DNA of 6,780 nucleotides, from the NCBI GenBank assembly GCA_014378345.1, contig JACMNW010000144.1:1-6780 (forward strand), read 5' to 3'. The DNA comes from Pseudorhodobacter sp. GTDB lineage: Bacteria > Pseudomonadota > Alphaproteobacteria > Rhodobacterales > Rhodobacteraceae. Under the pieces are notes generated by a model, which saw only the letters and a list, made by a program, of their open reading frames with translations, ran no database searches and was not told the origin of the DNA. The stretch's first letter is position 1. Each line of letters opens with the position of its first letter. The position numbers and the translations under genes are program-made. Of this stretch, positions 1 through 4,695 are shown piece by piece.

Positions 1-524
1 ACGCCTTGTTCTTCCCACGCCACGATGAACGAGGCCAAAATTGGGATCACGGCGCCATTCATCGTCATGGAAACAGACACTTTATCCAGCGGAATGCCGT
101 CGAACAGGATCTTCATATCCTCGACGGAATCAATCGCCACACCCGCCTTGCCAACATCGCCTTCCACACGCGGATGATCGCTGTCATAGCCGCGGTGTGT
201 TGCCAGATCAAAGGCCACCGAAACCCCCTGCTGGCCCGCCGCCAGCGCCTTGCGGTAGAACGTGTTTGACGCCTCGGCAGTGGAAAACCCCGCATATTGC
301 CGGATGGTCCAAGGCCGCCCGGCATACATGGTGGCCTTGACCCCGCGCGTATAGGGTGCCGCACCGGGCATGCCGCCCAGATGATCTAACCCCGCCAAAT
401 CAGCGTTCGTATACAATGGCTTGACGGAAATCCCTTCCAGCGTTTGCCAGATCAGACTGTCCGGATCGCGGCCCTTCAGTTCCGCCTTTGCCCGTGCGGC
501 CCAGTCGTTCTGCTCATTTGTCAT
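1..524 (-). CDS. mcm: Methylmalonyl-CoA mutase, N-terminal part (cut by window edge)
   Basis: This enzyme converts (R)-methylmalonyl-CoA to succinyl-CoA with adenosylcobalamin in the cytoplasm, the last step of propionyl-CoA assimilation. The 174 visible residues are the start of the substrate-binding TIM barrel. Seen: PYTRG (57-61), TMYAGRPWTIRQYAGFSTAE (64-83), SVAFDLATHRGYDSDHPRV (102-120), GDVGKAGVAID (122-132) and SMTMNGAV (152-159). By family alignment Tyr77, Arg70 and Arg75 match Tyr89, Arg82 and Arg87 of the Propionibacterium enzyme, which line the CoA tunnel and active site. The ATG at 524-522 is chosen because AGGGA lies about 8 bases upstream and the protein starts as single-chain bacterial mutases do. 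The C-terminal B12 domain is outside the window. Ethylmalonyl-CoA mutase is a relative, but the motifs and the pcc neighbourhood favour methylmalonyl-CoA mutase. The residues just before EEQG read AW where I expect TG. In some genomes the gene is called bhbA or scpA. Confidence 0.95.
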   Translation of the reverse strand, partial: MTNEQNDWAARAKAELKGRDPDSLIWQTLEGISVKPLYTNADLAGLDHLGGMPGAAPYTRGVKATMYAGRPWTIRQYAGFSTAEASNTFYRKALAAGQQGVSVAFDLATHRGYDSDHPRVEGDVGKAGVAIDSVEDMKILFDGIPLDKVSVSMTMNGAVIPILASFIVAWEEQG

Positions 525-622
525 CTGCGTCTTCCCTAACTATTCCCTGCCAGCAAATATCGCGCGCTTTGGTCCTTTGGTTATCGGCTGCCCTGCCCTA
601 TATCATAGGTATCGGAGCATCC
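525..622. promoter_or_regulatory. Divergent intergenic region between the mutase and the DUF4174 gene
   Basis: These 98 bases separate two genes that are transcribed apart, so both starts must be served from here, or, for the mutase, by read-through across the antisense strand of the DUF4174 gene. On the plus strand TTGGTT (577-582) is followed by TATATC (599-604, 16-base spacer) or TATCAT (601-606, 18-base spacer). This would be a weak sigma70-type promoter giving a leader of about 10 bases. On the minus strand I see AGGGA before the mutase ATG but no convincing -35/-10 pair. The promoter calls are inference. Confidence 0.35.
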
Positions 623-1060
623 ATGAACCTGTTTTACATCATTGCCTTAGCAGTATTTCTTCCCGCAGCAAGCATTGCCGAAACGGCAAAACCCCCGCTT
701 ATTGTGGCGTCATCAGACGTGGTACTGGCCGATCTTTTGTGGCAGAAACGCCCTCTTGTGGTATTTGCAGATAGCCCGGATGACCCCAATTTCATTCGCC
801 AGTTGCAACTGTTGGAACGCAATTCGCAAGACCTAGCTGACCGCGATGTTTTGGTGATCACCGATACCGACCCCGCCGCCAATTCCGCAATCCGGCTAAA
901 GCTGCGTCCGCGTGGCTTTTCGCTGGTGTTAATGGACAAAGACGGCCAAGCCAAACTGCGCAAACCCCTGCCATGGGATGTGCGCGAAATCAGCCATGCC
1001 ATCGACAAATTTCCGCTGCGCCTGCAAGAAGAATTAGACCGGTACCCATCGGGGCGGTAG
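623..1060 (+). CDS. Periplasmic DUF4174-domain protein
   Basis: A 145-residue protein of unknown biochemical function. Residues 1-19 form a short signal peptide: a hydrophobic run (LFYIIALAVFL) and an AASIA|ET cleavage site after Ala19, leaving a mature protein of about 126 residues exported to the periplasm. The rest matches the DUF4174 pattern known from Rhodobacterales: LVVFADSPDDPNF (near 45-57), RDVLVITDTDP (near 74-84), LRPRGFSLVLMDKDGQ (near 94-109) and PWDVREISHAIDKFPLR (near 116-132). The same domain occurs in animal CCDC80 and SRPX, where a thioredoxin-like fold has been proposed; I see no CXXC here. The start is the ATG at 623 because GGAG lies 5 bases upstream and only this start gives a clean signal peptide; the frame stays open to 488. 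It is the only plus-strand gene, convergent with pccA and divergent from the mutase, so it is probably expressed separately. Confidence 0.85.
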   Translation: MNLFYIIALAVFLPAASIAETAKPPLIVASSDVVLADLLWQKRPLVVFADSPDDPNFIRQLQLLERNSQDLADRDVLVITDTDPAANSAIRLKLRPRGFSLVLMDKDGQAKLRKPLPWDVREISHAIDKFPLRLQEELDRYPSGR

Positions 1061-1072
1061 GGCCCGAAACCG

Positions 1073-1116
1073 CCGTGCTTCAGGCGTGCTTTACCTGTGC
1101 TTTTTCCGTGCTGACA
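1073..1116. repeat. Four degenerate 11-bp tandem units with GTGCT core
   Basis: In the 85-base convergent gap between the DUF4174 gene and pccA, GTGCT begins at 1075, 1086, 1097 and 1108, exactly 11 bases apart each time. Units 1 and 4 share the CC before the core. Units 2 and 3 share TTT after it, with TT only in unit 1. A small hairpin, CAGTC-GCT-GACTG (1119-1131), follows directly. I see no clear intrinsic terminator for either gene here, apart from a run of five T (1101-1105) after a weak 4-bp CAGG/CCTG stem on the plus strand. Confidence 0.5.
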
Positions 1117-1145
1117 GACAGTCGCTGACTGAAGGCGCGATACGG

Positions 1146-3149
1146 TCACTCAAACTCCATAATCACATCATCCACCCGCAGGCTTGCGCCTTGGGTAGCG
1201 TTGATCTTCTTCACCACGCCGCGCCGTTCGGCCTTTAGGATATTTTCCATCTTCATCGCCTCCACCGTCGCCAGCGGTTGGCCTTCCTGCACCTCGTCGC
1301 CCACCGCCACCATGATCCGCGCGACCAACCCTGGCATAGGGCACAGCAGGAAGCGCGACGTATCTGGCGGCAGTTTGTCGATCATCAGCAACGCCAATTC
1401 TGCAGCACGCGGGGTGCGGACGTGGGCCTTCACATCAGCGCCGCGCAGGCGCAGACGGAACCCGGATGGGATTTTGCCCACCTTCATCACCAAGGGGGCT
1501 GCGTCCACCATCAGCCGCGCCAAGGGCTGCCCCGGGGTCCAATCACTTTCCACCCGTAGGCTTGTGCCATCTGCAAAGCTGACCGTCGATCCGGCTTTGT
1601 CGGCAGCCACAGTCAGGGCAAACGATTGCCCCTGCACACTTACCGCCCAGACATCACCGACCTTGCGTTCGTGGTTGTCCATTGTGCCAGAAATGCGGGT
1701 GCGGCGAATTTCGGCAACCCGGTTCATCGCGGCGGCGGCGGCGGCCACGCGTTTGGTCGTTGCATCATCCAGCGTGGCCCCCTGAAAGCCATCAGGGTAT
1801 TCTTCGGCAATAAACGCCGTGGTGATGTTGCCCGACGCAAAGCGCGGATGATCCATCACGGCGGCAACAAAGGGCAGGTTATGCCCGATGCCTTCCACCT
1901 CAAACTGGTCTAGCGCCAAACGCATCTCATCTATCGCCGCCGCCCGCGTTGGGCCCCAAGTGCACAGCTTGGCAATCATCGGGTCGTAGAACATTGAAAT
2001 CTCGCCCCCTTCAAACACGCCGGTATCATTGCGGATGATGCCGCCGGTGGGCGTTGGCCCTTCGGATGGCGGGCGGTAGCGGGTCAGGCGGCCAATCGAG
2101 GGCAGAAAGTTGCGATAGGGATCCTCGGCATACAAGCGGCTTTCCATCGCCCAGCCGTTGATCTTCAGGTCCGACTGTTTGAACGCCAGCTTTTCCCCCG
2201 CTGCCACCCGGATCATCTGTTCGACTAGATCAATGCCGGTGATCAGTTCCGTCACCGGATGTTCGACCTGCAACCGCGTGTTCATTTCCAAAAAGTAGAA
2301 CTTGCGGTCACCGTCCACAATAAATTCCACCGTGCCAGCTGAGGTATAGCCCACCGCGCGCGCCAAGGCGCAGGCCTGTTCCCCCATGGCTTTGCGCGTG
2401 TCTTCATCAAGGAACGGCGATGGCGCTGCCTCAATGACTTTTTGATTGCGCCGCTGGATAGAACATTCCCGTTCATGCAGATAAAGATAGTTGCCATGGC
2501 TGTCTGCCAGCACCTGAATTTCGATATGCCGAGGCTGGGTCACGAATTTTTCAATAAATATCCGGTCGTCGCCAAAGCTTGCGGCAGCTTCATTCTTTGA
2601 TGATCCAAACCCTTCGCGCGCCTCTGCATCATCATGAGCAATGCGCATGCCCTTGCCGCCGCCACCCGCCGATGCCTTGATCATTACCGGATAGCCGATT
2701 TGGCGCGAGATTTTAACCGCCTCCTCCGCGTCTGCGATCAGGTCCATATGGCCCGGAACCGTGTTTACCCCTGCCTCTATCGCGATTTTCTTACTGGTGA
2801 TTTTATCACCCATCGCCTGTATCGCGGGGCTGGGCGGGCCGATGAAAACCACGCCTATCGCCTCCAGCGCCGCTGCGAAATCACGGTTTTCGGACAAAAA
2901 GCCGTAGCCCGGATGCACTGCATCGGCCCCGGTTTCGTGCACCGCAGCCAGGATTTTGTTGATTACGATGTAGGATTGGTTGGCAGGCGACGCGCCGATA
3001 TGAACAGCCTCATCCGCCAGCCGCACATGCAGCGCGTTCTTGTCAGCATCGGAATAGACCGCAACGGTCTTGATCCCCATCGCACGTGCAGTGCGGATCA
3101 CGCGACAGGCAATTTCACCCCGGTTTGCAATTAAAATCTTGTTAAACAT
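1146..3149 (-). CDS. pccA: Propionyl-CoA carboxylase alpha subunit (biotin carboxylase and biotin carrier)
   Basis: This subunit carries biotin and charges it with bicarbonate-derived CO2 using ATP; the beta subunit passes the CO2 to propionyl-CoA, giving (S)-methylmalonyl-CoA. The family enzyme is an alpha6beta6 dodecamer in the cytoplasm. Seen over 667 residues: the biotin carboxylase N-domain (ILIANRGEIA, 5-14; HPGYGFLSEN, 79-88), the glycine-rich ATP loop (KASAGGGGKGMR, 158-169), catalytic-face residues Glu275, Glu288, Asn290 (EMNTRLQVEHPVTE, 288-301) and Arg338, then the BT linker region (about 450-590) and a C-terminal carrier domain with the biotinylation motif EAMKM, target Lys633. 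The ATG at 3149 has AGGA 5 bases upstream. Two oddities: the motif normally read VVEEAPS is VIEAAPS (Ala241), and the loop after RYRPP (about 361-372) is shorter than in the 681-residue R. pomeroyi subunit as I remember it. A strong terminator lies just upstream. Confidence 0.97.
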   Translation of the reverse strand: MFNKILIANRGEIACRVIRTARAMGIKTVAVYSDADKNALHVRLADEAVHIGASPANQSYIVINKILAAVHETGADAVHPGYGFLSENRDFAAALEAIGVVFIGPPSPAIQAMGDKITSKKIAIEAGVNTVPGHMDLIADAEEAVKISRQIGYPVMIKASAGGGGKGMRIAHDDAEAREGFGSSKNEAAASFGDDRIFIEKFVTQPRHIEIQVLADSHGNYLYLHERECSIQRRNQKVIEAAPSPFLDEDTRKAMGEQACALARAVGYTSAGTVEFIVDGDRKFYFLEMNTRLQVEHPVTELITGIDLVEQMIRVAAGEKLAFKQSDLKINGWAMESRLYAEDPYRNFLPSIGRLTRYRPPSEGPTPTGGIIRNDTGVFEGGEISMFYDPMIAKLCTWGPTRAAAIDEMRLALDQFEVEGIGHNLPFVAAVMDHPRFASGNITTAFIAEEYPDGFQGATLDDATTKRVAAAAAAMNRVAEIRRTRISGTMDNHERKVGDVWAVSVQGQSFALTVAADKAGSTVSFADGTSLRVESDWTPGQPLARLMVDAAPLVMKVGKIPSGFRLRLRGADVKAHVRTPRAAELALLMIDKLPPDTSRFLLCPMPGLVARIMVAVGDEVQEGQPLATVEAMKMENILKAERRGVVKKINATQGASLRVDDVIMEFE

Positions 3150-3186
3150 TGCTGTCCTTTCGGGGTGCTATCCGCCATGCGGACAT

Positions 3187-3222
3187 AAAAAAACCACCCG
3201 GGCGATTGGCCCGCGTGGTTTT
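3187..3222 (-). terminator. Strong intrinsic terminator after the glycine-zipper lipoprotein gene, just upstream of pccA
   Basis: Read on the minus strand, the arms are AAAACCAC, one C·C mismatch and GCCCG on one side, and CGGGC and GTGGTTTT on the other. That makes 8 + 5 base pairs around a 5-base CAATC loop, ending in a run of seven T (3193-3187). It begins 46 bases after the stop of the 66-residue lipoprotein gene and ends 37 bases before the pccA start codon. In the plus direction it offers only TTTT within the stem, so it should act mainly on minus-strand transcripts. Confidence 0.85.
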
Positions 3223-3268
3223 GGAATGGCGGTATGCTGCCGGGCGACGCTGCCCTACAGGGTATGGC

Positions 3269-3469
3269 CTACTTACAAACGCCCAGATCGTCGCACACCA
3301 AGCCTGCGCCTGCACCGATAAGTGCCCCGGTGACAACATTGCCGCCAAGCGCATCAGCCACGACAGCACCGCCAAGTGCGCCAACGCCGCCACGTTGCAG
3401 ATCGTTGTCGAGACAAGCTGAAAGGGTGGTCGCACAAAGCGCCATGATGATAAGGGTCTGTTTCCGCAT
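3269..3469 (-). CDS. Small glycine-zipper lipoprotein, 66 residues
   Basis: A predicted lipoprotein. The N-terminus MRKQTLIIMALCATTLSAC has a basic start, a hydrophobic core and the lipobox LSAC, so Cys19 would be lipidated after signal peptidase II cleavage. The mature part starts CLDNDLQR and is then glycine-rich with small-residue spacing (GGVGALGGAVVADALGG, then GALIGAGAG), the glycine-zipper pattern of membrane-inserting or oligomerising helices. It ends with two further cysteines (VCDDLGVCK) that could form a disulfide in the periplasm. The start is the ATG at 3469 with AGAGG 9 bases upstream; longer reading adds no signal peptide. It lies between pccB and pccA on their strand and is followed by a strong terminator, so it ends its own transcription unit. 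The function is unknown; outer-membrane glycine-zipper lipoproteins such as the SlyB type are only a loose analogy. Confidence 0.85.
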   Translation of the reverse strand: MRKQTLIIMALCATTLSACLDNDLQRGGVGALGGAVVADALGGNVVTGALIGAGAGLVCDDLGVCK

Positions 3470-3791
3470 GTTACACTGCCTCTTGTTATGGTTGTTATTG
3501 CGCCGGATTCTACTGCATTTGGTGCCGGATGAAAGCCAAAAGATTGCCAAACCGCACCTTCGGCAATTCTGCACCATAGATCGCCCACAAAAGAGGGCCT
3601 GACCCACAAGGGACCAGGCCAAGGGTAAGGGGAAGGGTAACAGTCATCACAGAACGGACCATCAGCAGAACATGCCAAGGTCTTACGCGTATCTTGGGCA
3701 AAGCGGGCGCGACTGGCAAAGCCATTTGTAACAGTCATGGCACCGTGGGCCAAACTTTGCCAGATTGCGCAGACCCAAGGCGGAAACATGC
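3470..3791. other. 322-base intergenic region with small repeats, no confident gene
   Basis: It lies between the unrecognised 132-residue gene and the glycine-zipper lipoprotein gene. Seen: a perfect 9-bp inverted repeat CTGGCAAAG (3713-3721) / CTTTGCCAG (3755-3763) with a 33-base spacer; an exact 11-bp direct repeat GTAACAGTCAT (3637-3647 and 3728-3738); a G-rich stretch (3623-3637); and a hairpin with a T-rich tail (listed separately). A minus-strand frame at 3725-3510 would encode 71 residues with a hydrophobic middle, but it has no ribosome binding site and I do not call it. The promoter of the lipoprotein gene should lie in its left part; TAGAAT near 3507-3512 on the minus strand is a possible -10 box, with no good -35. 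Confidence 0.6.
3591..3620 (-). terminator. Possible weak terminator after the 132-residue hypothetical gene
   Basis: On the minus strand GGCCTG (3620-3615) pairs with CAGGCC (3601-3596). An inner CCC/GGG stem closes a TTGT loop, and CTCTTTTGT follows. The stem is interrupted and the tail is only partly T, so termination is likely to be incomplete. It lies about 170 bases past the stop of the gene at 3792-4190. Confidence 0.4.
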
Positions 3792-4190
3792 TTAGTCGTC
3801 CTCGCCTGCGTCAGCCCAATCACCATAGTCCACTTGGGGTGCGTCTTTTGCGAAAACCTCTGGGAATGAGGCTTCGGCGCGTTTCAGATCAATGCGCAAC
3901 ATCGCGTCATAACTTGCGGGATCGAACGGGTCCGTCGCGGGCACCACTTCGCGGCCAAACAGCCAGGACAGACGGGCCGCATCCAGATTGCCGCGCTCGA
4001 ACGGCTCTTCGCCAAAATGGGCCCAAAGCGCCGCCAAAAACGCCCGGTCCGCCGTTTGATCCGGTTTTTTGCGATCGCGAAAGCGTTCACGCTTGATGAT
4101 TTTCGAGGCACCGTCTTTGTTCGCACGCCGGACGACAAATTGAAAATCGGTGCTGGGCAGACGTCCGGGGAAACCGCGATGTTTTAGCAT
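3792..4190 (-). CDS. Conserved-looking hypothetical protein, 132 residues
   Basis: I do not recognise a named family. The protein is soluble: no signal peptide, no membrane segment. The N-terminal 45 residues are strongly basic (FPGRLPSTDFQFVVRRANKD, then KIIKRERFRDRKK), which would suit binding to nucleic acid or an acidic partner. The middle has an amphipathic stretch (TADRAFLAALWAHFGEEPFE) and RLSWLFGREVVP, and the C-terminus is acidic (DYGDWADAGEDD). The chosen ATG at 4190 has AGGA 9 bases upstream; the frame is open back to a TTG at 4289, but that extension has no ribosome binding site and an unprotein-like composition. Codon use is like that of its neighbours. It lies between the two lipoprotein genes in the pccB-pccA interval. 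A near-copy of its translation-start region sits 44 bases upstream. A role in carboxylase expression or assembly would be inference from position only. Confidence 0.8.
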   Translation of the reverse strand: MLKHRGFPGRLPSTDFQFVVRRANKDGASKIIKRERFRDRKKPDQTADRAFLAALWAHFGEEPFERGNLDAARLSWLFGREVVPATDPFDPASYDAMLRIDLKRAEASFPEVFAKDAPQVDYGDWADAGEDD

Positions 4191-4234
4191 AGGCTGCGAT
4201 CCTGTGTGGGGGGAACCGCAACAGTCTTTAGCAT
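4167..4234 (-). repeat. Imperfect direct repeat of a translation-start region
   Basis: Positions 4209-4234 and 4167-4190 are imperfect copies of one stretch. Each has, on the minus strand, ATGCTAAA followed by a few variable bases and then GCGGTTYCCC, offset by 44 bases. The downstream ATG (4190) opens the 132-residue gene. The upstream ATG (4234) opens a 16-codon frame (MLKTVAVPPTQDRSLC) whose TAA (4186-4184) overlaps the start of the real gene. The upstream ATG has no Shine-Dalgarno sequence, so translation of it is doubtful. Confidence 0.6.
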
Positions 4235-4303
4235 TGGATAACAAAGGACCGAAAGCCCGACTGCAACTCTCAGTCTGACAAATTGGCAAATCCGGCCTGA
4301 AAG

Positions 4304-4344
4304 TGCGGCGTGCCGACAGAGGTTTCCCCCAGCAGCACGCCGCA
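4304..4344 (-). terminator. Hairpin after the 45-residue lipoprotein gene, likely terminator
   Basis: A perfect 10-bp GC-rich stem, TGCGGCGTGC (4304-4313) with GCACGCCGCA (4335-4344), begins 5 bases after the lipoprotein stop. The 21-base loop can form a second small stem closed by a GAAA tetraloop on the minus strand. Only CTTT follows, so it may act as an RNA-stabilising or leaky structure rather than a full terminator. Confidence 0.6.
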
Positions 4345-4349
4345 TCAGA

Positions 4350-4487
4350 TCACTTGTATTTGCCTGTGTAAGTAGGCTCGGTTGTGACCGGCTCTGCCAC
4401 ATAAGTGACGGCTTCTTCCTTTTTGGCGCAGCCGGCGACGAACGCCAACATGCAAAGACCAAATACGATACGTGTGCTCTTGGACAT
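4350..4487 (-). CDS. Very small lipoprotein, 45 residues
   Basis: A complete small gene below the usual length cut-off. The protein starts MSKSTRIVFGLCMLAFVAGC: a basic N-terminus, a hydrophobic core and the lipobox VAGC with Cys20 as the lipidation site. The mature peptide is only 26 residues (CAKKEEAVTYVAEPVTTEPT and six more, ending TGKYK), with no room for a folded domain. Asp is absent at +2, so by the E. coli Lol rule it would go to the outer membrane, though the rule is less certain here. The ATG at 4487 is supported by GGAG 6 bases upstream, and a candidate promoter with 17-base spacing lies in front. A GC-rich hairpin follows the stop, so the gene looks like a one-gene unit. Short, proline- and threonine-rich lipoproteins of this kind are often annotated as hypothetical in roseobacters. 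The function is unknown; a periplasmic spacer or a peptidoglycan or envelope partner would be a guess. Confidence 0.85.
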   Translation of the reverse strand: MSKSTRIVFGLCMLAFVAGCAKKEEAVTYVAEPVTTEPTYTGKYK

Positions 4488-4514
4488 CCTCTACTCCAGT
4501 AGTCTTGGACGGCT

Positions 4515-4546
4515 GGGGATGTATCCCCCCATAACCTTCGTTTCAA
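4515..4546 (-). promoter_or_regulatory. Candidate promoter of the 45-residue lipoprotein gene with overlapping palindrome
   Basis: On the minus strand TTGAAA (4546-4541) matches the -35 consensus at five of six positions, and after a 17-base spacer TACATC (4523-4518) serves as a weak -10. The start site would be near 4511, giving a leader of about 24 bases that includes the GGAG site. The -10 lies inside GGGGAT-GT-ATCCCC (4515-4528), a palindrome apart from its two central bases, which is well placed for a repressor. Confidence 0.45.
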
Positions 4547-4572
4547 CAAACAGGCCGCTTGGGTTCGGCCTG
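4543..4572 (-). terminator. Intrinsic terminator of the pccB-DUF6497 transcript
   Basis: On the minus strand CAGGCCG (4572-4566) and CGGCCTG (4557-4551) form a perfect 7-bp GC-rich stem with an 8-base loop, followed at once by TTTGTTTG. It sits about 120 bases past the stop of the DUF6497-like gene and just before the lipoprotein promoter, so it likely ends the pccB transcript. Confidence 0.6.
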
Positions 4573-4621
4573 CCGCAACCATAGCCGAAATTTTGCCAAA
4601 AGGCCAAGCAATGCTGCCATC

Positions 4622-4631
4622 GGATGTATCC
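4622..4631. promoter_or_regulatory. Second copy of GGATGTATCC
   Basis: This 10-base near-palindrome is identical to positions 4517-4526, the core of the palindrome overlapping the lipoprotein promoter. The two copies are exactly 105 bases apart. A protein binding both could hold the DNA in a loop, but no regulator is visible in the window, so the role is inference. Confidence 0.35.
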
Positions 4632-4695
4632 TGTGGCCCAGCTACATCAGCGACAACACGCTTATAGGATAAAGGGTTGGGGCAAGGCGCAAACA

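Noticed and set aside
3120..3130. TTTGCAAT at the 5' end of pccA as a regulator site
   Set aside because: It is the coding sequence for the conserved IANR motif of biotin carboxylase and needs no other explanation.
3142..3186. A 14-codon leader frame (MSAWRIAPRKDSNV) between the terminator and pccA, its TAA overlapping the pccA ATG
   Set aside because: Its ATG directly follows the T tract with no ribosome binding site, and part of the frame is simply the pccA Shine-Dalgarno sequence. Overlap with the start codon alone is weak evidence.
3610..3637. Four G tracts on the plus strand that could form a G-quadruplex
   Set aside because: One loop is 10 bases long and no plus-strand gene is transcribed here, so the support is weak.
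3142..3789. A 215-residue minus-strand open frame
   Set aside because: It covers the zipper lipoprotein gene in another frame and continues through the terminator stem; no ribosome site and shadow-like composition.
4591..4601. TTTTGCCAAAA as a third PccR-like site
   Set aside because: The extra central base breaks the TTTGCAAA palindrome and there is only a single element, far from any start codon.
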